From NCBI GenBank assembly GCA_011763485.2, contig JAANSK020252607.1:1-34607 (forward strand): 34,607 nucleotides of DNA, written 5' to 3'. A program made the translations under genes and the position numbers. Positions 1-11,700 of the stretch are shown here, one piece after another. The notes under the pieces are model-generated. The model was not told the origin of the DNA. It worked only from the letters and a program-made list of their open reading frames with translations, and ran no database searches. Each line of letters opens with the position of its first letter. Position 1 is the stretch's first letter. Origin of the DNA: Isoetes engelmannii. Taxonomy: Eukaryota > Streptophyta > Lycopodiopsida > Isoetales > Isoetaceae.

Positions 1-283
1 TGGTATTATATTAACAAGAAATGTTTACATCAAGGACAGTCCATTGTTGGACGTCAAAAACTATTCTATACATATCAAAGGGTTAACAAACCACAACATG
101 TCAAATGCCTTATTTCCTTGTGTCTAACATCAAAATTCCTACGTCAATAAACGTTGAATCTTCGAGGTACAGATTACAAATACGAATCCACCGTTATTTA
201 CATTATTACTAATCATATTTCGTGATCCAACAGGAGTGATCATGTAGAAACAAACACTCAACAAAGAGAGCGAAACCTTCGCA
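1..283. other. AT-rich left edge, no gene seen
   Basis: No coding region or repeat is recognisable. It probably belongs to the 5' part of the Helitron that follows, but I could not find a convincing 5' TC terminus, so the left end of that element may lie here or outside the window. Confidence 0.3.
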
Positions 284-506
284 TTGAAGATGAACATAAC
301 AAATACGAATGTGCAGATCCAGACATCAAGTATGTATCTACATTACTTATTCAATTTAATCTTCCATTGTAATCAGGAACCAAAAATTCTAAGAGCATGC
401 ATGTTTTTCCACATGTTTGCTTACAGAATGGAAACATCTCACGCTCTTAATGTAAAGGATGAACACAAACAAGAGGCATCACGCATGAAAAAAGAGGCCG
501 TCCAAG
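284..506 (+). CDS. Possible first exon of the Helitron protein
   Basis: This open frame ends at AAG before GTGAGT (507-512), a good plant donor. Removing 507-830, which ends in TTACCTCCAG, joins codon GTC CAA G to CT AAT TTA and continues in the frame of the next Helitron segment (phase 1). The 324 bp removed are T-rich and look like an intron. The encoded stretch of about 74 residues has no motif I recognise, so the exon call rests only on splice signals and frame. The alternative is that translation starts downstream and this is chance. Confidence 0.3.
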
Positions 507-830
507 GTGAGTACAATCCTATATGAATTTAAATCTATGCTGTTGTTTAGTTTTTATGTAGTTGCGCTCAATTCCTTACATTCATTTATTGATGCTATGA
601 TAGTCATTATAGTAAATTCCTTGGAGTCATTCATTAATCATGTAACATTAATTCTCCCACTTTTTCCGTAATGTATTCTAATTCCAATGTTCATTGGAAT
701 GACATGTTCCTATTCCTTACAATCTATTGACACCATAGATCTAGACGAAAGATGGATAAACCATACATAGTGACTCTTTGTGCATTTGATTGACATCTTT
801 TTCATCGTGCCTCTTATAGGTTACCTCCAG

Positions 831-1978
831 CTAATTTAAAAGGCCTTCCTGATGATAAGATAGACAAGATTCTCAGTCATCGAAAATATCAAAGAGAGTA
901 TGCAGCCCGAAAAAAATCAAAGAAAATCATGATTTCGGCCACAACACAAATACCCCCATGTCCAATTGACGATTCCATGGAGGCCATATCAGATATGGTC
1001 TCCATGGAACAAAATGACCAGAGTAGAACAACCCTCGACCTTCACCCAACTCATTCCAGTGTCGCGGGCCGACATTAGCAAAACCAAATTGCCATGATGC
1101 AGCAAGACATGAAACCCGCAGGCCATGAACCATTGAGATGGACGAGAACATGTAGCATATGTCACATTGACTTGCTCGAATCCGAGAACATATCGTTCTG
1201 TTGCAACAATGGACGTCGTTTACTCCCATCCCTTGAACCTCTGCCTAGACCTCTAGAAGAACTTTACTCCATACACAAATTTTCTGATAGTCCACGTGCC
1301 GTAAACAACTTATTCTGTTCCACTGCCCTTGGAGTGAATGGCGATTTCATGGACTTGAAAATGCCATCATCCGTCGCAATCATGGGTCGCACATACCACC
1401 GTCTTTTATCTGCAAGTACACCCACTAGCACTCTTCACTGGTATATGTACGATAGCGCAATGAGATTTAGCATTGCTGCCAACATCGAATTGCCATCCAC
1501 ATGGATCATGCAAGTTGCTGCAGCCTTGGATTCTATCAATCCATACATTAGAGAATTGAAAACAATAAAAGAATTGCATCCAACACACACAAAACTCAGT
1601 CTTGCAGACCCCTCCACATTAGATGAAATAGCTGCAATTGTACACGCCAACAATAGTGTTACCATAAAGCCTTGACCTGCAATGATCTGGATGCGTCATG
1701 AGCACGATCCAGTATTCCTCAGTATCCTTGACCCTACATATGAACCGCTTCAGTATCCGTTGTTCTTCCCACATGGAACACTAAGATGGCATCCACACAA
1801 CGATCAGAGAATGTCCCAAATAGATTGGTATCGAACTAGGTTACTTCATGAACCCCGATTTTCGCAACTGGGCAGATTGTGTGGTGAATACCTCGTCGAT
1901 ATGTACTCCAGAGTCGAAGAAGAACGCCTTAATTACATTGTGACTGAGGTCTATCGGAAAAAACTTAACTCAACATGA
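831..1978 (+). pseudogene. Helitron N-terminal domain and start of Rep region
   Basis: One frame runs from 833 to about 1960 with in-frame stops TAG at 1076-1078 and TGA at 1673-1675. The start is a basic stretch (HRKYQREYAARKKSKK). From 1094 comes the Helitron-like N domain: a Cys pair in CSIC, then CCNNG, then LPSLEPLPRPLEELY and a segment matching the conserved block that ends in an IMGRTYHRL-type motif. After the second stop, YPLFFPHG near residue 25 of that part is the classic Helitron signature, followed by D-W-Y-R and YLVDMYSRVEEERLN. The frame is lost in a run of six A near 1957-1962, where one extra base explains the shift into the next segment. Confidence 0.85.
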
Positions 1979-3389
1979 AGATGACTTTATTGATGATGAG
2001 GATTCCGATACGCACTACAACACCCTGCCAGCATCTTTCTTAGGCTCTAAACGATGGTGTGCTGTCCAAATAGCAGATGCCCTTGCACTTGCCAGGGTTA
2101 AGGGAAAACCAAGCTTCTTCATTACTATAACAACCAATCCAGCATGGCCAGAAATAAAATATAAATTACATCCTGGTCAAAATGCATCTGATAACCCCAT
2201 GGTCGTCGTTCGAGCATGCCATGAAAGAGTCCAACATGCAAAGAAGATTATTCGAAAATATCTCGGCCCTATATCATACATGATGCATGTCATTGAATTC
2301 CAAAAACGTGGCCTACCCCATATACACATCGCTTTAAAATCAGAACATGAAATCCCCGTAAAAATGATCGACAATCTCATCTCTGCAGAGCTACCAGAAG
2401 ACCCTGTACTAAGAGCACATGTTGAAAAATACATGATGCATAAACACACAAGACGTTGTCTCAAAGAAAATAACAAATGCTGCTACAAGTACCCTAAACC
2501 ATTGAATCCCACGACATACGTTGATGAAAAAGGATACGTACAATATAGACGACGCACCAAAGCTGATGTGAACGTCGTACCATACATCCCATTCTTATTA
2601 AGAGAAATGGATTGTCACGTCTACGCAGACGTTGCATCGACTGTACATATATTCGCATACCTCTACGGATATATATACAAGGGTTTTGATATGACTCATT
2701 TTCACATTGAGTCCACAAAACAAACGCCACCCACAAATACTCCAAAGCAGCCTACAGAGACTCCAAAGCAGCCTAACGCAGCAGACACCAATGACCACAA
2801 ACATGCAAAGAATGAAATCCAAGACTACATCTCTGCACGATATCTGTCATCCATGGAGGCCACATGGAGAATCATGTCCTACCATATGACTGAAAAGCAT
2901 CCCTCCGTGAAATGCCTTTCGCTACATCTAGAAGGACAAAATAGGCACTGTTTCAGAAACACTTCCATAGATACTGACATATCTCTATTGGACAGATACT
3001 TCCTACGACCACTTGCATCCAAATTCGACCATGTGACCTACATTGACTACAACGAACAATACACCTTCACTCCACACAAGCCAAATAGTGTCCTCAAACC
3101 AATCGACCATCTAGAACAAACAGCCACAGGTGTAATCCAAAACATCCTCCATGAAAGTACAAAAGGACAATTAATTTGTAGAATACGGCTACTGCTTCCA
3201 AAAGTTGGAGAGCCATACTACCTAAGACTCATCCTCCTCCACAAAGCCGCACGATCTTGGGAAGAACTCAAAATCCATGACCAACAGCAATACAAAACAT
3301 ATCAGGAAACCGCTCAGGCCATGGGACTAATTGCTCCAGCAACTGAAGCTATAGCAACAATGCAGGAAGCGATCTCACCGACTTCCTAG
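1963..3389 (+). pseudogene. Helitron Rep nuclease domain
   Basis: After the shift near 1960 the frame reads through 2199 to the stop at 3387. Motif 1 is FFITITTNPAWPEI (around 2118), motif 2 is RGLPHIHIALK (around 2310) with the metal-binding HxH, and motif 3 is YLYGYIYKGFD (around 2660) with the paired tyrosines that cut and join DNA strands in rolling-circle transposition. All catalytic residues are kept in this segment. Following it are DYISARYLSSMEATWRI and a long linker to the helicase. Two near-identical TPKQP repeats fall at about 2740-2775. The frame shifts back by one near 3362-3380, where SDLTDFLEQYPEDQL continues in the other frame. Confidence 0.85.
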
Positions 3390-4952
3390 AACAATATCCA
3401 GAAGATCAACTAGTTGCTACCAATGAATGCCTCCTTGCTATTAACAACATCTTAATCCAACATGGAACAGACACTGGAGCCTTTGGCTTGCCCATTCATA
3501 ACATCCCATCTAGAGAGGTACAAAATGAACTCATGAAATTCCCCAACCACGAAGAGTACCTTACAAAGAGTTCAACCATGCTACGAACCATGAACCAAAA
3601 CCAGACCTCGATTTATACCTACATATGCGAACTAATCAACAAAAATTATCCCCCTCCAATCTTTATCTACGGAAAGGCAGGTACCGGAAAAACATACGTG
3701 CTCAATGCCATCTGCCTCTACGTACGAGGTTTAGCTCAGATAATCTTGCCATGTGCCACTACAGCATTAGCATCACTAAATTACGAAGCAGGAAGGACTG
3801 CACACTCCTTATTCCAAATACCCGTGCTTGAAAATAATATTGGACTCCATTCACTGCTTGATCCACACTCCCCAAGGGCCGCATTGATCAACACAGCAAC
3901 ATCCATCATATGGGATGAGTTCCCCATGGCAAACAGAGCAGTCATAGAAGCCATTGATATTCTCTTGCAAAAGATAACAGGTAAAAGCACCCCATTCGGA
4001 GGAAAAGTATTTATAGCAGCTGGAGATTTCAGACAGATCCCTCCCATCGTTAAACGAGGAGGAAAAACAGCGACGATAAATGCATCCATCATATCCTCCC
4101 CTCTATGGACCTGCTTCAAAATCCTAGAGCTCACCGAGCCAGTAAGAAATGCACATGACAAAGAGCTCATACGTTTCGTCGATGCCATTGGAGAGGGAGA
4201 TCTACTCAATGACGTCCCACTAACACTATTTAAGACAACCACCAAAATAGAGGACGCCATCGCGTTCTTATACAATGTGTACATGCTACTAACACCCACG
4301 CTATGTGAAAAGAGAGCCTTCCTATCTCCCATAAACACCACCGTCGACAGTTTCAACATTGAAATTATACGAATGATTATAGCTGACCCCAAAACCTACT
4401 TCAGCGTCGACAGACTCACAGAAAATGACCAGACCATCGAAGACCACCCCATGGCAACAACGGACTTCCTGCATGGCTACAAACACCCATCACTGCCACA
4501 ACAAGAACTCCAACTGAAACCCAACGTCATATGTCACATCACAAAAACACTAGACAAGGATAGAGGGCCCGTAAAAAATGCAAGAGTCATGATATGCTCA
4601 ATGCACGCCAAGTTCGTAACCGTCAAACTCCTAACTGGCCAACCACAACATGTAGGAAACATACATCCAATATCTCGAGTTGACTTCTTCCATCAACCAG
4701 ACAACTGGCCCTGGACAATCCACAGACGCCAGCTCCCACTCCGTCCCGCATATTCAACAACCTTCCATAGTTGCCTAGGACTCACCCTCGATAAGATAGT
4801 CCTCGACCTGCGGATCGAAGTTTTTACACATGGACAACTATATACAACACTCAACCCGCGTGCGAAGAAGAGAAGACGTATTGATCCTCCTTGACGAAAA
4901 AAACACAAGCAAGACTACAACGAACATCGTCTACAAAGAACTACTTCCATAA
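3380..4952 (+). pseudogene. Helitron Pif1-type helicase domain
   Basis: The frame from 3380 runs to about 4848. Walker A is GKAGTGKT (near 3670-3695), Walker B region is IIWDEFPMAN (near 3910), motif III is FIAAGDFRQIPPIVKRGG (near 4010-4065), then ILELTEPVRN (near 4120). Late motifs are FLSPINTTVDSFNIEI, a K-N-A-R block, and TFHSCLGLTLDKIVLDL with VFTHGQLYT. This domain unwinds DNA during Helitron transposition. Near 4848 the frame shifts: the expected ALSR-VR ending continues in another frame as STRVRRREDVLILLDEKN to a TAA at 4950. The in-frame end at 4894 is therefore an artefact of decay. Confidence 0.85.
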
Positions 4953-5007
4953 ACAAGGTGCGTATCAAAAAAAAAAAAAAAAAAAAAGAAAACACACCAT
5001 TCATCTC

Positions 5008-5073
5008 ATGCCCAGGGTGTAGATGGAACACCGATCCCCTCGGAGATCGATGCTCCCTCTACACCATGGGCAT
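5008..5073. repeat. 29-bp palindrome inside Helitron 3' region
   Basis: The arms 5008-5036 and 5045-5073 are inverted copies matching at 25 of 29 positions, with an 8-base loop. They start with ATGCCCAGGGTGTAG and end with CTACACCATGGGCAT. This is much longer than the short terminal hairpin of Helitrons and sits about 140 bp before it, after a run of 21 A at 4967-4987. Confidence 0.85.
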
Positions 5074-5093
5074 CGCACCAACGGTCGTACTTG

Positions 5094-5104
5094 GGTTCGA
5101 CTCC
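5094..5104 (+). promoter_or_regulatory. RNA polymerase III B-box match
   Basis: GGTTCGACTCC matches the tRNA B-box consensus (GGTTCGANTCC) at every fixed base. A diverged second copy of the same neighbourhood lies at about 5170-5201 (GGTCGCATTT, then AGTTCAACTCC). No full tRNA fold is evident. It may be tRNA-derived or chance. Confidence 0.35.
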
Positions 5105-5205
5105 CACGGGTGCATATAAATTGCCTTCTAAAAAAACTATAGTAGTCTTTTTTAATCTCAACTTCCAAAGGTCGCATTTCAGTTCAACTCCGATGGACAC
5201 ACAGG

Positions 5206-5234
5206 GTGCCGGCTCCGCCGGTGCTAAATTCTTG
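5206..5234 (+). repeat. Helitron 3' terminal hairpin and end
   Basis: Stem CCGGC/GCCGG (5209-5213 and 5217-5221) with a 3-base loop, extendable outward through G-T pairs, followed by TGCTAAATTCTTG. The spacing fits Helitron 3' ends. CTTG in place of CTRR suggests one changed base; CTAA at 5224-5227 would fit CTRR but sits too close to the stem. Confidence 0.65.
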
Positions 5235-5427
5235 TATATATATAGGATAAGGATATCTAGGATATATATCTAGGATAGAATGATAGATAGATAGTCGTTT
5301 TACGTGACGCCACTAGGCAATAGACATAATATTCAATTCAATTCAATTCAATTGAGTTCCTAAATTTTAAGTGAAGGATACTGGAGGCAGCGGGCCTCCA
5401 CCTATACAGAAAAAAATCAGCAAAGCC
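5235..5427 (+). promoter_or_regulatory. Putative promoter and 5' UTR of the helicase gene
   Basis: Between the Helitron end and the first ATG lies about 190 bp. It has a TATATATATA run at about 5234-5243, an I-box-like GATAAG at 5246-5251, an ACGTGAC core (G-box/ABRE-like) at 5302-5308 and an ATTCA tandem run at 5331-5355. I-box and ACGT elements are common in promoters of genes for plastid proteins. Transcription from here is inference. Confidence 0.35.
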
Positions 5428-5731
5428 ATGGCGTGCTTGGGAATGGAGAGCGCTATGCCGCACATCTGGATGGCCTGGTCTCCAAATCAGAGTGGTGGTA
5501 GCAGGAAATGTGGGCGTGTCCAATTTGCTAGTTGCTTTGGCAAGCATGATACTTTGCATGAGATCGTGGATGACGAGACAGGAGACAAGGTGTTAGTGTG
5601 GGGAGTGGACGGTTCTGAACTGCCTGTTGTGTCACGACGGGAGCTTAGATGGAATCCTACTAAAGTGGCAATTCCTGGAAATATAGACGAAGATAGGCTG
5701 TACCGTTCGTCTTCATATTCGATCCCTAGAG
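5428..5731 (+). CDS. RH50-like exon 1 (start codon, N-terminal extension)
   Basis: ATG at 5428 lies in GCCATGG, a strong plant start context, and an in-frame TAA at 5368 shows the frame does not extend upstream. The exon ends before GTGATT (5732) in phase 1, which fits exon 2 exactly. It encodes about 101 residues, beginning [17 protein letters not shown] and becoming Ser/Gly/Arg-rich, compatible with a plastid transit peptide. N-terminal extensions of this family are poorly conserved, so assignment to this gene rests on position, frame and phase. It could instead be an unrelated short gene read to 5778. Confidence 0.55.
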
Positions 5732-8700
5732 GTGATTACTCCCTTACATATTTCGTGATTAATATGGAAAGTACATAAAACATGCCCTTTGCACAAGCTA
5801 CCTCACCTTTAACCAAGAAAACCAACAACATCCAAGCATAGGCTTTCAATCTATCTTCATTGTACCTGAATGAGGTAAGAAGAAAACGGCAGTACTTGGT
5901 TTAATATGCACCTGTCTAATGAATAGGATTACAAAGCTCAATACAAAATGATGAAGTTGGAATCCCCAAGACTTCGGACTGTTGTAGATAAATGGTACAA
6001 AGCACTAGTATAGCCTGTAAATGATATAAAAAGGAAGATGACAGCAAATTGCAATCATCTTCTGCAATCCTGCATATAGAGCTGTATGTTATAAGTCACA
6101 AGATATAAGATGTGTAAGAGATCAAGGCTATGTGTTTTCAGTAAATCTACTGCCATTGGAGCAATTTTAGGGAGGAATCAAGTTGGTATCGTAAAGACTC
6201 TTCCTCAATTCACATTATACGCTGGGTGGAAGTCCCTCTCGTGGACATTTTAACCTTGTTGAGCTATTGATGTCAAAATGTGTCTAATATGGTCATTCTA
6301 GCTACTGGAGCAAAGGCATCTTCAAAATACTTCTGGAGTTTCCTTCAAATCCAAAATCGGTGTTGAATCTTCCATATGCATTTTACTTGACTATTTGCTA
6401 GGTTTCATATTTTTATTTTCCATCAATGAGATTCTTTTGAGGTTTCAGAAGAAGATGGCAACAAGCTTGGCCATAATATAAGCTCAGTTCACTTTTGTTC
6501 AAGAAAACATCCGTGCTCTAGTTGCCAGATGCTTAAATGGCCAGGATACAGTGATAAAATATATTAAAGCCATGTTTAATACAGCTATGCTGAAAGGGAT
6601 TTTGCAATGTAACATGGTTGTAGGTGCATAAGAGTGGCGATAAGGATGATATTTAATTATTTGCAGCAACAGTAGGTCGACATTGAGTAGTAGAATGGAG
6701 TTAGAGCACATGGGATTTAGACTCAGAACTCCATGGACTGATTGGTGACACTGAAAGACAATTTCATAACGTTGGATATTTCAAAACTGCTTGTGATACG
6801 TAAATTATTGGACAGAATGGACTTACTGAAAGTGTGCCTATTGGTCTTAGACGAATGATGTAAAACTACTTTTGAGACACATTCATGGCAGCATAGTGCA
6901 CCTCATATTTTTTGCAACAGAACAGAGTGTGCATCTAGTCCTCTGCAGTGTTATCTTCTGTTCACTGTAGGTTTTCCCACCTTGTTTCAACGTTTTGATA
7001 ACATAAACTTAATCGCATCCAAGCAAGCATATGCCTGTAAGCACTTTGATCTCTAGCTCATGCTTGCCAGCCTCAACAACAAGAGAATGCTTTTGTTTCC
7101 ATTACGATCATCTATGGGATTGATTGCATTTTAAAGAAAATGCATCTTCAAATCTTCTTTCCAATTTTGTTATAGAGGATATTAAAAAACTAAAGAACAC
7201 TAAAGGATATCTCACTAAGAGGAATAAAAACTAAACTTGCTCATGACATGGTCTTGCTAGGGTTATATAACCCCGTGTATATATGTTCCACGGATACAAC
7301 TAGGCATTATTTGTTGTTGGGCTGATCCTGACTTGATACATGGACATCATGAATAGAGTATCATATCTATTGAAGTAGCGTCTCTATGAATCTAGCCGGA
7401 TTTTCAGTTCAGCATTTCTATCATGCCAAGGTTGTGCATATGATCTCATGGCTTAATAGTTTTGGCATCAATAATCATCTTCTCTGTTTCCCTGATACAA
7501 CCTCGTGATTGTTTTATAAGATTGAAAAGATTTGTAATAAGCATATTTTATGCAGAGAATATGATTAAAAGTATTTTGTTCTGTAGCTGTTCAGACACAT
7601 AAAAATGAGATCAAGTGGGTTGGAACAGGGGCTGAAAATCGGGTGGGAACTCAGAAAAACACAAAATACTATGACCCAGAGCAAGAGATTGTTGCTGCCA
7701 AAAAGAAGTGGCCTGAACATGCGGATCGCCAAAATTATGAGTACAGCTTACTTGACACGTTTTTTAGCATCAAATCATTTAAGACTGTTGGAGCAGAGGA
7801 ACAAATAATTCAGGCACTTGCGTCTTTACAAATTTGTCGGCCTTCACATATTCAGATAAGTCTCAATTGTTTTCAGGTTCCGTTTCCACTGTGCATCTGC
7901 CTGTTCAGTCTATTTGTATCCATGCCAAATATTTAGCAGTCCTCTTTGATCTTGTCATTGAAGTTTTAGAATTCCATCCTAGGGAATGATTCTTATTGTG
8001 TTCCTGTTTAGGATCTTGCATCTGAGATGGCCATTGTTTTACTTCCCCTTTTTTATATCTACCTTGTAACTTTTGAATGTTGGAGTTTGTACTTTATACC
8101 ATCTCTTTAAGAGAGAATGGAGATAGTGGAGTACTGTCAGTTGTGATGTATCGTGTATGTGTTCAGCAATTCTGAATAAAACATTTCAAATGGCGTGAAG
8201 GACAATTTAGGGTGTCTTTTGACCAGCTGGAGACTGAATCAACTGTGTCAGCCAGGAGGATTGCTCGTTGTTGTGATCTAGGCATGAAGGAACTTTTCAT
8301 CTTTACCTGCCCTGCCTACTATGTAATAAAAGGAAGATATCATAGCCTTTTTAGAGATCCAACTATTCTGCAGCAGTGCATGACCTATTATGACCAGAAA
8401 TTTGCATTGTTGCTCGTGCATGAACTTGCTAAAAAAGAACGAATGCTCTTAAAGACAGGAAGAACATTTTTTTTGAGCCACTGAAGAGTAACAACGGGAT
8501 GAAATATAATAGAGGGCTCACTAAAAAGAAGGAAATATCTAGATATTAAGAGAGGCACATTAACGACTTCCAAGAGAAGGCTTGGCAGGAAGCAAAAGGA
8601 ACCAAATGCTGACACACAGAGCTTATTAAGAGAGCCACAATGGCAAGTTGAACATCTTTTTAGGATTCCTGAGTAGATGGTTTTTAGCAATAGTTTATGT

Positions 8701-11700
8701 AAGTTTCTACGGCGTGCATGCTTCTTTGCAGGCTTATAATGCTGTATGTATCTGGAATTTTATCAGCACTAAAAGTTGCAAAAACAACAGAGAGACCATC
8801 AAATTTGCTGGTAGATGCTACTATTCCTCCCCAACTGGAAAAGCCCTCACCAGAGTTCACAGATGTTTAGGCGTTTCTTGAGAAGTCGTTTTCACAGAAG
8901 ACATGGCCAATAAAGGTTTAATAAAGGAGAAGAACAGAATGGCCAGGCTTTCTGACTTTTAAGTGTGGGAGCGAGTTTCTCAAACCAATCGAAGCTTGGC
9001 GACTCAAGTATCGCAGCTGGAGACCAATATGAAGAAGAAGAGCTGCTAGGTGACATTCTGCATTGTCTGCCACCAGCAAATCAGTGAACAGCAACTTCAT
9101 GCATTCTGTAAATTGTGCATCGGCATAGTCAAGGCTTCTGCAACAGGAGCTTTAAAGGAAATTAGGATGCATGAGAATGAGATGCAAGGCACCATAGCAC
9201 TTTCGTATTGATGAGAAAATACAGTGCAAATGAAATGAGAAAATGTTGATCATGTACTCACAATGTGATGACGTGGCCCACGTTATCAAGAGTGAGTTGG
9301 AGTAATATTTCAATCTCTAACTTAACTGGAAAGAAATGCAAACTGAGAGGAAAGGAATTCAAAGTGATGTTAGCTGCTGAAAGATCTTCACTCCCAGAAG
9401 CTGCTTCGTCTTCTTGAAAAATGAGCCTGCAAGAGGCTTTGTGAAACCATCAGCTAGTTGCTTAAGAGCGTTGCAAGTAAAACCTTATTCTGCAATTGTT
9501 CTCTCACAAAACATACTTGCAGATCAAAATGCTGGTTGGAGGATGATATTTGTAATGTTTGACAAGATCAATAGCCCCTGAGTTACCAACCAGAATTTTA
9601 ACTGAGATAATAGGAAGTTGTAAATCTTGAAGCCAATGAAGTAGCCACATCATTTCTTGAGTAGTACTCAGACTTACTGTTTTTTGTTTTTTTAATGCCC
9701 AGGTAATAGCACTAGATCAAAACATTGAAACAAAACCTGTTATGGATCTTCTCATATCAAGATCAGTGCCCGATGGTTGGTATCTGTGTAGAAAACTATT
9801 GTTGGAGATTCTTGTTTATGATAGGCAATACCCTCCAGCATGGTACCTTTCAGATAAGATAGTATCCCTTAACAGCAAGACAATGAGAGTGCTGAGGTGT
9901 CTTCGTAAATCTACTGACTTGCCCTACTGAAAAAGCAATATCTGGACATGTGATTGTGAGATAGATTAGAGAACCAACTAGCTGATGATACAAAGTAGCA
10001 TCACAGGTCTGTCCAGCAGTGTCGAAGGTAAGAAGTTCATATGGAGTGAGCGCTGGTTTACAATTCTCCATTCAAAATCTTTTCAAGAGATCTTTGCACA
10101 CTTTGTTTGAGCGAGATGGATGTAAGTAGGATATTGCCATACATCAAGTCCCAAGCAGAGAGTGTAGCAAGCCTAAATAAGTGATTTCAAAGCTGCTTTT
10201 TAGTTTTTCCTTCACAGTAGCTATAAGATCATGAGCATCCCGTCTCCTGTTATAACAGTATCATCAACATAAAGAACAAAAATGCAATTAGCTGCTGCTT
10301 CTGCCATTTATAATACAGACTTGGATCTGCCCTTGACCTAACAAATCCACTGTAAAAGAAAATCATTTATCTTCTCATGGCAACCTCTTGGGGCTTTAAT
10401 AAAATGTAGAGGCAGTCGCTATAAATTCTTTGTTTTAGATCTCTATTTAGAAAGGCACTTTTAAAGTTCAATTGATAGACTGGCCAATTAGCTGCTGCCA
10501 ATGCTAGAATAGTCCTAACCGTATCCATACGGGCAACATGAGCCAAGATTTCAGTAAAATCGTATCCATATTTTTGGTTATATCCCTTGGCCAAAGACAT
10601 GCTTTATGCTTTGCCAGAGGACCATAAAACTTAAACTTTGTTTATACACCCACTTGGCCTGGGAACCAAAGTTAAAGTATTTTGCTTCATGAGCATAGAA
10701 TACCCATTCTGCATGACTTGCTGCCAATGTGTATCATTAACAGCTTGTGTATGGTGCTGAGGATCATGATTTTCTTGAAAAACAGCCATTAAGGCATAAT
10801 TGCAATAAAGAGTGTAGTCAACCGGAGGAGTAACAGATAACCTTTGAGACATTGAAGAGTCTGAGTAGTTTCAGCAGGAACAATGACTTATGTAGCTGGT
10901 GGCAACTGATAGGCCTCATTCAAAAGAGTGATATCTTCATCTAAAATGATATTATTTGGAGATAAACAGAGGGATTCATCATCTTGCACCACAAGGGATA
11001 CACCCATCTGATCATCTGGTAGTAGCGGAAAAAGACCTGAAGATGTTGAATATGGAGGACACATCTAATGCCTTATGTGAAACTGTATGAGCAGGTAAGA
11101 CAGCTATAGATGGAGTGGAAAGAGACTGGTTTGTAGGCACCAGTAATATTAGTGAAACAGTTATTGAAACAACATCTCTGTGGAATCATATGGATCAGGC
11201 TGATCAACCATTGTATATTCTGAATCCTCCACAAATTGTACACTATGAGACAAACATTTGTCTTGACCAAGATATAGTTAAAAGAAATTCCTCCAGGACT
11301 AATAATTTGTGCCATTTTGGATTAGTAGGCAACTTCCATGTATCTATCACTCCCATTTTCCTTTTCTGTATTTTTCTCTGAAATTTAACCACAACTGATC
11401 AACAACTAGCCAAGACACTCTTGAATTTGTCAATCTGGTTGCTAATACTGATCCACTGATCAAAACCAACCTCCTGATCAAGGTATTAGGCAAATCAATA
11501 AGATTTACTGAAGAATTATCACAAGTTCCTGAAACCTCAGATCCTAGAAGCTTTATGAAAAATTATCCTCACAGCAGATATAGACTGGCGAACATGACAG
11601 ATGGTGGCATCCATTCTCTATGAAATGGCTCTGATACTATAAAGGAAATTGGGATTCATGAGAATGATGCAAGCGCCATAGCAATTTCGTATTGATGAGA

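Larger units (their letters stand above)
284..5234 (+). mobile_element. Decayed autonomous Helitron (RepHel type)
   Basis: The order of parts is an N-terminal Helitron-like domain, a Rep nuclease with an HxH motif and paired tyrosines, and a Pif1-type helicase, which together define autonomous Helitrons. The 3' end fits the type: a GC-rich hairpin (CCGGC, loop TCC, GCCGG, 5209-5221) followed nine bases later by CTTG at 5231-5234 and then a T, close to the canonical CTRR before a T. The reading frame carries stops at 1076 and 1673 and frameshifts near 1960, 3365 and 4848, so this copy cannot make an intact protein. The left end is not resolved; 284 is only the first possible coding start. Confidence 0.85.

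Noticed and set aside
927-1229. Minus-strand open frame of 100 codons opposite the Helitron N domain
   Set aside because: It is the complement of a strand with clear Helitron motifs and has no motif of its own.
3781-4392. Minus-strand open frame of 203 codons
   Set aside because: Lies opposite the Helitron helicase core; its Ser-rich sequence is a shadow of that coding strand.
5224-5227. CTAA as the true Helitron 3' end
   Set aside because: It fits CTRR but lies only two bases after the stem; Helitron ends usually sit about ten bases away, which fits CTTG at 5231-5234 better.
5371-5430. GTG at 5371 as start of the RH50-like protein
   Set aside because: Plant nuclear genes start at ATG; 5428 has a strong context and the added residues have no support.
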